Part shown: positions 6,577 through 13,798 of the stretch, piece by piece | How the letters are laid out: every line of letters begins with the position of its first letter | Position numbering within the stretch: position 1 is the stretch's first letter | Source of the DNA: Clostridiales bacterium | GTDB taxonomy: Bacteria > Bacillota > Clostridia > WRLR01 | Length of the DNA: 16,842 nt | Direction of reading: 5' to 3' | NCBI GenBank assembly: GCA_031263625.1 | Contig: JAISFK010000510.1 | Span: 1 to 16,842 of the forward strand | Translations under genes and position numbers: made by a program | Notes under the pieces: generated by a model | The model's database searches: none | Told to the model about the DNA's origin: nothing | The model's input: only the letters and a program-made list of their open reading frames with translations

Positions 6577-7866
6577 GTGCGACGAATTTCCATAGCGGGC
6601 AACCCGCTTATCCGAACGCTTACGGGGCTGCGCGGCAACCCCAGGGCCTGCGTGTACACGGAGCCCATGTGGGGCCTGTCCATGAACCTGTGCCTGCCAT
6701 ACGCCTCCGTGTTCATGCTGGCGGTGGGGCTGAACGACGTGGAGATCGGCGCCGTCGCGTCCGTCTACATGTTCATGCAGGTGATATTCGCGTTCCTGAG
6801 CGGCCCCATCATCGACAAGCTGGGGCGGCGCCTGTCAACCGCCATATTCGACTTCGTCGCGTGGTGCGTCCCGTGCGTCATCTGGATGCTCGCCTCGGAC
6901 TTCAGGCACTTTCTGGTCGCGGCCCTGTTCAACGGCGTGATGAAGGTGACGACGAACTCCTGGGACTGCCTGCTCGTCGAGGACGCCGAAAAGAGCCAGA
7001 TCACGCGCCTGTACTCGCTGGTCATCATCTGCGGCCACATGTCCGCGCTGTTCGCGCCGATATCGTCCGTCCTCGTGTCGCGGCTCACGCTGGTCCCGGC
7101 GATCCGCATACTGTACGCCAACGCCTTTGTAGTTATGACGGCGAAGATCGCCGTGCTGTACCGCTTTTCGACGGAAACGGCGACGGGCGCGGCGCGCAGG
7201 CGCGAAACGCAGGGCCAGAGCCTGCTCTCGCTGCTGCGCGGCTACGGCCGCATCGCGCGCCTGATGGCGCGGTCGCGCGGCACGCTGTACGCGCTCGCCA
7301 TATCGTCGCTGGTCGGCATCGTGGGCATGGTAAACACGACGTTCTGGCAGATACTCGTCAGCAAGAAGCTGGGCGTCCCCGACAGCGCCCTGCCGTTTTT
7401 CCCCATGCTGCGCTCGCTGATCGCCCTGGCGTTCTTCTTCACGGTCATCGCGCGCATAAGCCAGCTCCGGCTGAGAAACCCGACGCTGCTCGGGTTCGCG
7501 AGCTACCTGTGCGGCCAGGCGCTGCTCGTGCTCGCCCCGGCGGGGGGCTTCCTGCGCTATCCCATGCTGTGCGTGTCATTGCTGTTCGACGGCTTCGCGG
7601 TCGGGATGCTGGCCATGCTGGCGGAGTCGCTAGTCGCCATCCACGTGGACGCGGCGGAGCGCGCCCGCGTGCTCGCCCTCATGCAGATGTCCATCATGTT
7701 CATCAGCGCGCCGTTCGGCTGGATAGCCGGGATCCTGTCCGACATGTCGCGCGACCTGCCGTTCGCGATGAACCTCGCGCTCATCGCCGGCGGCATAGCG
7801 CTGACGGCGGCATTTTACCGGGGCGGGCGGGGCGCGTGGGACAGCCCGGGGCGCGATTCCGGTTGA
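6577..7866 (+). CDS. Major facilitator superfamily transporter
   Basis: A 429-residue inner-membrane protein with about 12 hydrophobic segments. The MFS motif A is visible after the second segment as GPIIDKLGRR, a G-x3-D-x2-G-R-R pattern. The start is GTG 6577 (VRRISIAGNPLIRTL), chosen because AAGGGA lies 6 bases upstream; the longer in-frame ATG at 6523 has no ribosome site and would begin in a GC palindrome. Substrate is unknown. It is divergent from csoR and has its own promoter and a 23-bp palindrome in the leader, so it is likely under specific repression. Its stop codon is embedded in the -35 box of the next promoter. Confidence 0.85.
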   Translation: MRRISIAGNPLIRTLTGLRGNPRACVYTEPMWGLSMNLCLPYASVFMLAVGLNDVEIGAVASVYMFMQVIFAFLSGPIIDKLGRRLSTAIFDFVAWCVPCVIWMLASDFRHFLVAALFNGVMKVTTNSWDCLLVEDAEKSQITRLYSLVIICGHMSALFAPISSVLVSRLTLVPAIRILYANAFVVMTAKIAVLYRFSTETATGAARRRETQGQSLLSLLRGYGRIARLMARSRGTLYALAISSLVGIVGMVNTTFWQILVSKKLGVPDSALPFFPMLRSLIALAFFFTVIARISQLRLRNPTLLGFASYLCGQALLVLAPAGGFLRYPMLCVSLLFDGFAVGMLAMLAESLVAIHVDAAERARVLALMQMSIMFISAPFGWIAGILSDMSRDLPFAMNLALIAGGIALTAAFYRGGRGAWDSPGRDSG

Positions 7867-7891
7867 CATTTGGGCGGCAGTCGCGTACAAT
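7863..7891 (+). promoter_or_regulatory. Near-consensus sigma-70 promoter overlapping the MFS stop codon
   Basis: A perfect TTGACA (7863-7868), 17-bp spacer and TACAAT (7886-7891). The MFS stop TGA is inside the -35 box. Predicted start near 7898, some 375 bases before the ATPase start codon. It is the best promoter in the window. Confidence 0.85.
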
Positions 7892-7897
7892 AATTTC

Positions 7898-8273
7898 TTG
7901 AAGGACAAAGGGGCGATCGGATCGCGCGCATTTGCGGCGACCGGGGCTTCCGCAGCCCGCCCAGGGCGATTTGTGGCGAACTGGGCTGCGACGGGAAAAT
8001 CGCCATCATCGGCAAGGGCAGGCCCATGGCCCTGCCCATCCGCACTAGCGAAGGCCTGCAAGGCACTGAATCCCAATTTGGCAAAGCGAAAAACGGAACA
8101 AAACGCGCCGGGGCCGCGTCTATAATAGGGGGCGTTCGCGAGCTGCGGGAGCGCCCGTCAATGCAGCGCGCAAACAGCCATGCGATTTATGCGAATAGGA
8201 AAGAATCAACGAAAGGAATCAACGGGAGGAATCAACAGAAAGAAGCACCGGAAGGAAGCAATGGAAAGAAGCA
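7898..8273 (+). ncRNA. Long structured leader of the ABC operon, possible pseudoknot RNA
   Basis: No convincing gene lies in this 376-base stretch. It has several complementary blocks: a GCGATC-G-GATCGC dyad at 7913-7925; 7951-7958 pairs with 7983-7990 (8 bp); 7965-7972, inside that loop, pairs with 7997-8004 (8 bp), giving an H-type pseudoknot; 8016-8022 pairs with 8031-8037 (7 bp, 8-nt loop); and a small hairpin at 8054-8064. A second TATAAT (8121-8126) without a matching -35 lies in the distal part. From 8199 it becomes the 13-nt repeat. I checked for riboswitch and T-box signatures I know and recognised none. Expression is inferred from the promoter; a regulatory role is hypothesis. Confidence 0.4.
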
Positions 8274-8276
8274 ATG
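8199..8276 (+). repeat. 13-nt tandem repeat (x6) ending on the ATPase start codon
   Basis: Six contiguous 13-nt units, from GAAAGAATCAACG at 8199-8211 to GAAAGAAGCAATG at 8264-8276. Each is purine-rich with a GGAAGG- or GAAAG-like ribosome site. The last three bases of unit 6 are the ATPase ATG; unit 5 also ends in ATG (8261), opening a 13-codon frame that overlaps the ATPase start and stops at 8302. Confidence 0.9.
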
Positions 8277-9038
8277 GGGGGGTTGGAAATTCTGGCTGCT
8301 GACGGCATCAACGGCACCAACGGCATCAACGACATCATTGTCATCAACAACATCAGCAAAGTCTACGTGATCGGGCAGGAGAGGGTCGTGGCGCTGCGCA
8401 ACGTCAGCCTCAGCGTGCGCGAGGGGGAGTTCTGCTGCGTCCTCGGGACGTCCGGCTCCGGCAAGTCCACGCTGCTCAACATGATAGCGGGGCTGGAAAA
8501 GCCGACGCGGGGCGACATCATCATAAAGGGCCAGCATATAGACAAAATGAGCGAAAACAGGCTCGCGCGCTTTCGCCAGGACCACATCGGGTTCATATTC
8601 CAGTCGTACAACCTCATGCCCGCGCTTACCGCCAGGGAAAACGTCGCGATGCCGCTGATATTCAGGGGCTTCCCCAAGCGGGAGCGCGACAGGCTCGCGC
8701 TCAGGATGCTGGACAGCGTCGGGCTCGGCTCGCACGTCAAGCACAAGCCGACGCAGATGAGCGGCGGGCAGCAGCAGCGCGTGGGGATCGCGCGGGCGTT
8801 TGTCGGCAGGCCCGAAATAGTCTTCGCGGACGAGCCGACGGGCAACCTCGACTCGCGGACGCGGGAGGAAGTGATGCGGCTCATGATGAGCATTTCGCGC
8901 TCCAACGGCCACACGCTGATCATGGTCACGCACGACAACGAGCTGTCGGAGTACGCGGATCGCATCGTCAAGATAAAGGACGGGGAGATAGACGACATCA
9001 TTGTCAACGTCAACAAAAGTAAAAATAATGGGGGATAG
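8274..9038 (+). CDS. MacB/LolD-type ABC transporter ATP-binding protein
   Basis: A 254-residue ATPase with Walker A GTSGSGKST at 58-66, Q-loop Q110 in FIFQSYNLMPALTARENV, signature MSGGQ at 162-166, Walker B IVFADEP at 182-188 and H-loop H220. The SYNLMP and EPTGNLDS motifs place it in the LolD/MacB/YknY class, which powers mechanotransmission permeases rather than classic transport. The start ATG is the end of a 13-nt repeat array that supplies the ribosome site; seven G residues follow from the ATG. Residues 11-28 (GINGTNGIND...) are a 9-nt repeat product added before the canonical start near ISKVYV. The CARDB protein gene follows after 7 bp, then the permease, so the three form one operon. 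Confidence 0.93.
   Translation: MGGLEILAADGINGTNGINDIIVINNISKVYVIGQERVVALRNVSLSVREGEFCCVLGTSGSGKSTLLNMIAGLEKPTRGDIIIKGQHIDKMSENRLARFRQDHIGFIFQSYNLMPALTARENVAMPLIFRGFPKRERDRLALRMLDSVGLGSHVKHKPTQMSGGQQQRVGIARAFVGRPEIVFADEPTGNLDSRTREEVMRLMMSISRSNGHTLIMVTHDNELSEYADRIVKIKDGEIDDIIVNVNKSKNNGG
8304..8357 (+). repeat. 9-nt in-frame repeat at the ATPase N-terminus
   Basis: Six degenerate 9-nt units (GGCATCAAC, GGCACCAAC, GGCATCAAC, GACATCATT, GTCATCAAC, AACATCAGC) in frame with the ATPase, encoding Gly-Ile-Asn-like tripeptides directly before the conserved domain. Confidence 0.8.
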
Positions 9039-9045
9039 CACTATC

Positions 9046-12000
9046 ATGGATTCTGGAAGCACAAAACGATCCGGTCGCGCCGGCTGCGTCGGCCGCGCCG
9101 GCCGCGCCGGTCGCGTCGGTTCCGTCGGGCTCGTCGGCCGCGCAGGCCGCGGGGGCTGGCGCGGGAGGCTCGCCGCGGCGCTGGCGGCGGTTCTGGCGGT
9201 GGCGGCGGCGCTCCTCCCCGGCGCGGCGCCCGCAGGCGCGCTGAGCGCGTTCGCGGGCAGCGGGGCCGCCGCGGCCAGCTCCGGCATGAAGCTCATGGGC
9301 TACGCCGTATACGAGGCCAACTCGCAGCGCGCGATGCAGGAGATATTCAAAGGCGACAGCTTCCGCATCGTCGTACGGTTCAGCAAGTCGCCCGACGTGA
9401 CGATTGTCGGCGCGATGAGCGCGCCCATAACGAGCACCAGCTTTTCGGGCGCCATCTCGGCGATGGAGTTCAGCTCGGACGGGACAATGCTCACCCTCGA
9501 ATACGCGCTGAAATACAGCGGCGGCTCGCGCAGCCTGTCGCTCAACCTCATGGGCTCGCTCAAGCTGCCCGGCGCCGCGGACGCCGCGCAGTTCGACGAC
9601 CCCGTCAGCATACTGGTCACGGAGTGCTACGCGGACGACCTCAGCGGCCCTAGCTACATTCCCCCGTCGGGGCAGGCCGACCCGCCAAGGCTCGCGGTGG
9701 ACACGAGCGCGAAGTTCGCGACGGCGAGGGCCGGCGAGCGCTACGAGTTCGAGCTGCCGGTCAAGAACGTCGGCAAGCAGGGCGCGAGGGACATCACCGT
9801 GAGCATCGATCCGGGTGAGAACGCGGGCTTCCCGTTTGAATACGACAAATACGCCTTCACGGCGCGCATCGGCACGCTCGCCATCAACGAGGTCAAGCTC
9901 GTGAGCTTCCGCGTCAACGTGCTGCCCACGGCGAAGGACGGGCAGAACAACGTAAACGTCAAGTTCACGGCCCGCCCGTCGCTGGCCGGCGACCAGACGG
10001 CCGAGTCGTCCGAGGTCATCATAATAAGGATCAGCAACTCGAACACCGCGCCAAAGCTCGCCATTGACTCGGCCGAGCCAAGCGCGGCCAGCGTCATGCC
10101 GGGCAGCGCGTTCTCGCTCGCGGTGCGGCTGAGAAACTCCGGCACGCTCGAGGCGCGGGACGTCAAGCTGTCCCTCAAGGGGCTGGCGCCGGACGGCATC
10201 GTCACCGCGGACTCCACGGACATACGCTACCTGAGCGACATCCGGGGGAAGGGCAGCGTCACCGAGATCTTCCAGCTGGAGGCTTCCGAAAAGCTCTCCG
10301 GCGAGCACGCGGCGCTGACCATCGGCGTGAGCTGGAAGGACGAGGCCGGCAAGGAATACGGCGAGGACAGCGCCCTGTTCGTGCCGCTCGATGCGAAGCC
10401 CGCCGCGTCCTCGTACACGGCCGTGGAGTTCGCGAACGTGTCCTCGCCCGGCGGCGAGCTGAGGGAGGGCTCGAATTTTTCCGTCACGTTCGAAGTCAGG
10501 AACACGGGCGACGTGTACATGGAGAACGTCAAGCTGTCGTATGCGGCGGGGCAGGAGTTCATCGGCAAGACGCTGAACACGATGATGCTGAAGCCCATCG
10601 CGCCGGGGGCCGCAGTGCCCGCGCGGTTTGATTTCAGCGTGTCGAAGCCGCAGGCCACGGGCAATTACCCCATAGCGTTCACGATAGAGTACACGCCGGC
10701 GAAGCCCGGCTCCGCCCAGGCGGGGGCGGGCGGCTCGGCGGGCGCGGCTGGAAGCGCGGGGGCGACGGGCGCGGCAGGCACATCGGGGGCCGGGACCGCC
10801 GCATCGAGCGGCGCTGGCGGCGCGGCGGGGGCGAGCGCGAGCGCCGGCGCCGATGCGGCGGGAGCGGCGGGAAGCGCGGGCTCAGCAGGGAGCGCGGGCG
10901 CGACGGGGGCGACGAGCGCGGCGGGAAGCGCGGGCGGCAGCCCAGGCGCCGCGCCGGACGCGAAGCCCGTCACGGCGACGCAGTACGTCGGCGTGCAGCT
11001 GTTCAAGCCGGATGAGAAGAAGGACGAGACGACGACGGTGAAGGCGTCCGTGCCCAAGATCATCATAAGCCGCTACAGCTACGAGCCGGAGGACGCGAAG
11101 GCCGGGCAGACGGTTGACATCACGCTGACGTTCTTCAACACGAGCATGTCGGAAACGGTGAAGAACATAAAGGCGCAGCTCAACTCGGCATCGAGCGAGT
11201 CGTCCTCGTCAACCGCGTCGCAGGGCGGCATATTCACGCCCGTCGAGGGCAGCAACACGTTCTACATAGAGCAGATCGAGCCGAGGCACGAGGTGGACAA
11301 GTCCATCACGCTGTATATCAAGGGCGACGCGGAGCCGAAGTCGTACCCGCTCTACTCCGACATCGAGTACGAGGACAGCAAGAACAACCCGATCACGGCG
11401 CGCGAGAGCATCAGCATACCCGTGAGCCAGCAGACGAAGCTCATGATAGGCGACATCAACATGGCTGGCGCCGAGGCGTCCGTCGGCGCGGGCTTTGGCG
11501 TGTCCTTCGAGTTCATCAACATGGGCAAGACCACGCTGTACAACGTGATGGTGAGCACGGCCGGCCCGTTCTCGGCGCAGGCGCAGAGCTATTACGCGGG
11601 CAACATGCTGTCCGGCGCGACGGACTTTTACGACGGCTCGGTCGTCCCGGAGTCCGCGGGCGAGCAGATGGGGGCGGTCGTCGTGACATACGAGGACGCC
11701 GCCGGCAAGACATACGAGGAGCGCAAGGAGTTCCCGATATCCGTCATGGACAGCTCGGACATGGACTTTGGCGGCATGGGCGGGGACGCGGCGCTGGATT
11801 CGGGCGGCATGGGCGACGGCGGGGGCGAGCCGGCGCCCGGCCTGCTGGGCCTCGCGCAGAGGTTCGCAAAGCCGCTGCCGATCGCCATAGCCGCCGGCGC
11901 GCTGCTGCTGATCGCAGGGTGCGTCGCGCTGGCCGCCCGGCGGCGCAAAAAGAGGCGCAGGATGGAGGCGGCGCTGGAGCTGGACGCCGGGGGCGACGGC

Positions 12001-12102
12001 AACGGAAACGGCAAGGGCGGCGGCCCCAGCGGCAACGGCAAGGGCGGCGGCCCCAGCGGGGGCGGTAGCGAGCCCGGCGGGGGCGGGGAGGAGCTGAAAT
12101 GA
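9046..12102 (+). CDS. Large secreted, membrane-anchored CARDB/COG1361-like protein of the ABC system
   Basis: A 1018-residue envelope protein. Residues 1-40 are an Arg/Gly repeat n-region, 41-66 a hydrophobic signal-peptide core ending near APAGA. Several Ig-like modules follow with the CARDB/COG1361 pattern (FELPVKNVGKQGARDITVSI, LAVRLRNSGTLEARDVKLSL, VTFEVRNTGDVYMENVKLSY, ITLTFFNTSMSETVKNIKAQ). Residues ~556-640 are an Ala/Gly/Ser spacer. One membrane helix at ~944-964 precedes an RRRKKRRR stop-transfer and a Gly-rich cytoplasmic tail. I choose ATG 9046, 7 bp after the ATPase stop with GGGGGA 10 bases upstream; earlier in-frame starts overlap the ATPase gene. Its place between ATPase and permease is where MacA/YknX-like adaptors normally sit, so it may be an extracytoplasmic partner. 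That role is inferred. Confidence 0.8.
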   Translation: MDSGSTKRSGRAGCVGRAGRAGRVGSVGLVGRAGRGGWRGRLAAALAAVLAVAAALLPGAAPAGALSAFAGSGAAAASSGMKLMGYAVYEANSQRAMQEIFKGDSFRIVVRFSKSPDVTIVGAMSAPITSTSFSGAISAMEFSSDGTMLTLEYALKYSGGSRSLSLNLMGSLKLPGAADAAQFDDPVSILVTECYADDLSGPSYIPPSGQADPPRLAVDTSAKFATARAGERYEFELPVKNVGKQGARDITVSIDPGENAGFPFEYDKYAFTARIGTLAINEVKLVSFRVNVLPTAKDGQNNVNVKFTARPSLAGDQTAESSEVIIIRISNSNTAPKLAIDSAEPSAASVMPGSAFSLAVRLRNSGTLEARDVKLSLKGLAPDGIVTADSTDIRYLSDIRGKGSVTEIFQLEASEKLSGEHAALTIGVSWKDEAGKEYGEDSALFVPLDAKPAASSYTAVEFANVSSPGGELREGSNFSVTFEVRNTGDVYMENVKLSYAAGQEFIGKTLNTMMLKPIAPGAAVPARFDFSVSKPQATGNYPIAFTIEYTPAKPGSAQAGAGGSAGAAGSAGATGAAGTSGAGTAASSGAGGAAGASASAGADAAGAAGSAGSAGSAGATGATSAAGSAGGSPGAAPDAKPVTATQYVGVQLFKPDEKKDETTTVKASVPKIIISRYSYEPEDAKAGQTVDITLTFFNTSMSETVKNIKAQLNSASSESSSSTASQGGIFTPVEGSNTFYIEQIEPRHEVDKSITLYIKGDAEPKSYPLYSDIEYEDSKNNPITARESISIPVSQQTKLMIGDINMAGAEASVGAGFGVSFEFINMGKTTLYNVMVSTAGPFSAQAQSYYAGNMLSGATDFYDGSVVPESAGEQMGAVVVTYEDAAGKTYEERKEFPISVMDSSDMDFGGMGGDAALDSGGMGDGGGEPAPGLLGLAQRFAKPLPIAIAAGALLLIAGCVALAARRRKKRRRMEAALELDAGGDGNGNGKGGGPSGNGKGGGPSGGGSEPGGGGEELK
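9073..9153 (+). repeat. 9-nt in-frame repeat (x9) before the signal peptide
   Basis: Nine consecutive 9-nt units of the GGCCGCGCC type (variants GGTCGCGCC, GGCTGCGTC, GGTTCCGTC, GGGCTCGTC and others), encoding Gly-Arg-Ala/Gly-Arg-Val-like tripeptides in the n-region of the CARDB protein signal peptide. Confidence 0.88.
10711..10965 (+). repeat. Ala/Gly/Ser spacer tract inside the CARDB protein
   Basis: About 255 bases of GCG/GGC/AGC codons, with GGAAGCGCGGGC-like units recurring. It encodes a flexible-looking linker between two Ig-like modules and is flanked by normal protein sequence on both sides. Confidence 0.85.
12004..12057 (+). repeat. 27-nt tandem duplication in the CARDB protein tail
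   Basis: Two adjacent 27-nt units (12004-12030 and 12031-12057) differing at one base, encoding Gly-Asn-Gly-Lys-Gly-Gly-Gly-Pro-Ser twice in the cytoplasmic tail just before the permease start. Confidence 0.9.
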
Positions 12103-13526
12103 GGAACAGCGACATAATCGCGATGGGCGTGCGCAATCTGCTGAAGCGCAAGGCCAGGACAATCCTTACGGTGCTCGGCGTGCTCATCGGCACGGCGGCC
12201 ATCATCGTCATGCTGTCGCTGGGCGTCGGCATGAACGAGGCGAACATGAGGGCCGTCGAGTCAATCGGCAGCGTCAACGTGATCACCGTGAACACGTACT
12301 ATTACCCCGAAACTTCATCGTCGGGCGGCGCGGCAAAGGTGGCGCAGACGCCCGTCCAGGGCAAGATAGACGACAAGGCGATCGCGAAGATCGCGGAGTT
12401 CGACGAGGTGGAGGCGGTCACGCCGCTGCTGCGCTCCTATTTCAGCCTCGTGTCCGGCAAATACAAGACGTCCGGCGATCTGGTCGGCATAGACACGTCG
12501 GTGATGGACAAGTTCGGCATCAAGCTCAAGGAGGGCCGCATGCTGCAGACGGACGACACGAGCACCGTGCTGTTCGGCATGCGCCTTCTGTACAATTTTT
12601 ACAACACGCGCTCGAACAACAACGGCACGTACTGGGGGAACGCGGACTTCAGCAAGCCGCCGCCGGTTGACGTGTACTCCGGGAAGGTGGTAATGACGAG
12701 CGACTGGTCATACGGCGAGCGCAAGAGGCCCGGCAACGTGCAGTCCCAGACGCAGAAGCCCAAGCTGTACAAGCTTGCGGCCGCCGGGATCGTCGGCGGC
12801 GGCGAAAGCGAGTACGGCGAATACGACTACAGCATCATCGCCAACATAAACTGGGTCAAGAAGGTCATGGAGGAGGAGGCCCGCCGCAACAAGAACTCGG
12901 CGGGCGGGGGCGTGGCCAGGGTGTCGTCCTCGTCCGGAGGCTCGAACGCCACCAAGTACGAAAACGCCCTCGTCAAGGTGAAAAACGTGCGCGACGTCGA
13001 GGTCGTCCAGAAAAAGCTCAACGAGATGGGCCTCGGCGCGAGCAGCCCGCTGCAATACCTGAAATACATGGAGGAAACGACGAACAAGATCCAGCAGCTG
13101 CTGGGCAGCATAGCCGCAGTGTCGCTGCTCGTCGCCGCCATAAACATCGCCAACACGATGATCATGTCCGTGTACGAGCGCACGAAGGAGATCGCGGTCA
13201 TGAAGGTGCTGGGCTGCAAGCTGGGCAACATCGGCCAGCTGTTCCTGTTCGAGGCGGGGCTGATCGGCTTTTTCGGGGGATTCGTGGGCGTCGCGTTCAG
13301 CTACCTGATATCGTTCCTGCTGAACAGGTTCGGCGGCGGCCTGCTCAGCTCGTTTGGCGGGTTTCAGTCGTCGGCGGGCGACAGCCAGATGGCCGTGTCG
13401 ATCATACCCGTGTGGCTGGTCGCCGTCGGCCTCGTGTTCGCGACGATCATCGGCGTCATATCGGGGTTCCTGCCGGCGCGCCGGGCGATGAAGCTCAGCG
13501 TCCTGAAGGCGATCCACAACGAGTAG
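12099..13526 (+). CDS. MacB/FtsX-type ABC transporter permease
   Basis: A 475-residue permease. An N-terminal amphipathic stretch and first membrane helix (residues ~20-42, ILTVLGVLIGTAAIIVMLSLGVG) precede a large extracytoplasmic MacB-core-like domain (~43-325). Three C-terminal helices of the FtsX domain lie at ~333-355, 378-403 and 436-460, with the conserved ERTKEIAVMKVLG coupling loop and the terminal FLPARRAMKLSVLKAIHNE. It overlaps the CARDB gene by 4 bp (ATGA) with an AGGAG site 5 bases upstream, so it is translationally coupled. With the ATPase it should form a homodimeric mechanotransmission complex. Substrate is unknown. A small Ser/Gly-rich loop (SSSSGG) lies in the external domain. 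Confidence 0.92.
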   Translation: MRNSDIIAMGVRNLLKRKARTILTVLGVLIGTAAIIVMLSLGVGMNEANMRAVESIGSVNVITVNTYYYPETSSSGGAAKVAQTPVQGKIDDKAIAKIAEFDEVEAVTPLLRSYFSLVSGKYKTSGDLVGIDTSVMDKFGIKLKEGRMLQTDDTSTVLFGMRLLYNFYNTRSNNNGTYWGNADFSKPPPVDVYSGKVVMTSDWSYGERKRPGNVQSQTQKPKLYKLAAAGIVGGGESEYGEYDYSIIANINWVKKVMEEEARRNKNSAGGGVARVSSSSGGSNATKYENALVKVKNVRDVEVVQKKLNEMGLGASSPLQYLKYMEETTNKIQQLLGSIAAVSLLVAAINIANTMIMSVYERTKEIAVMKVLGCKLGNIGQLFLFEAGLIGFFGGFVGVAFSYLISFLLNRFGGGLLSSFGGFQSSAGDSQMAVSIIPVWLVAVGLVFATIIGVISGFLPARRAMKLSVLKAIHNE

Positions 13527-13798
13527 CGGCGGCGCAAGGCAGAGCGCGGCGGGCGGCGGCTGGGCAAGCAAGGGCCAGGCTGGGCGGCAAGCTGGCCAAG
13601 TTGGCGCGGGTGGCCGCGCGGGCCGGGGCGCACGGCGGCAACGGGGCGGCGCAAGAGGGCGGCGGGCGACGCAATGCGGGTAGCGGGCGGCAGGCCGGCA
13701 AGCTGGCGCGGATAGTTGCGCGGCGGGCGATTGAGGCGCGGCGGGCGGCGGCGATTGAGGCGCAAGGCGGCGCATAGGCGAAAATACGGGGGCTTGAT
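13527..13798 (+). repeat. Gene-free GC-rich degenerate repeat between permease and bioY
   Basis: This 272-base gap is built of imperfect GGCGGGCGGC-, GGCAAGCTGGC- and GCGATTGAGGCGC-like units; the last occurs twice about 25 bases apart. An open frame encoding only Ala/Arg/Gly-rich sequence crosses it because stop codons are rare in such composition; I do not call it a gene. No promoter or terminator is recognisable. Confidence 0.7.

Noticed and set aside
8026..8370. Open frame in the ABC leader, partly protein-like (DGKIAIIGKGRPMALPI)
   Set aside because: No ribosome site at its ATG; it runs through the 13-nt array and over the ATPase start, and turns low-complexity. Structure in the RNA explains the region better.
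9010..10308. Long minus-strand open frame opposite the CARDB protein gene
   Set aside because: Arg/Ala-rich shadow of a high-GC coding strand, with no domain, no ribosome site and a strong gene on the other strand.
13412..13777. 121-codon plus-strand frame after the permease
   Set aside because: It begins inside the permease in another frame and is only Ala/Arg/Gly-rich; stop-poor GC repeat composition explains it.
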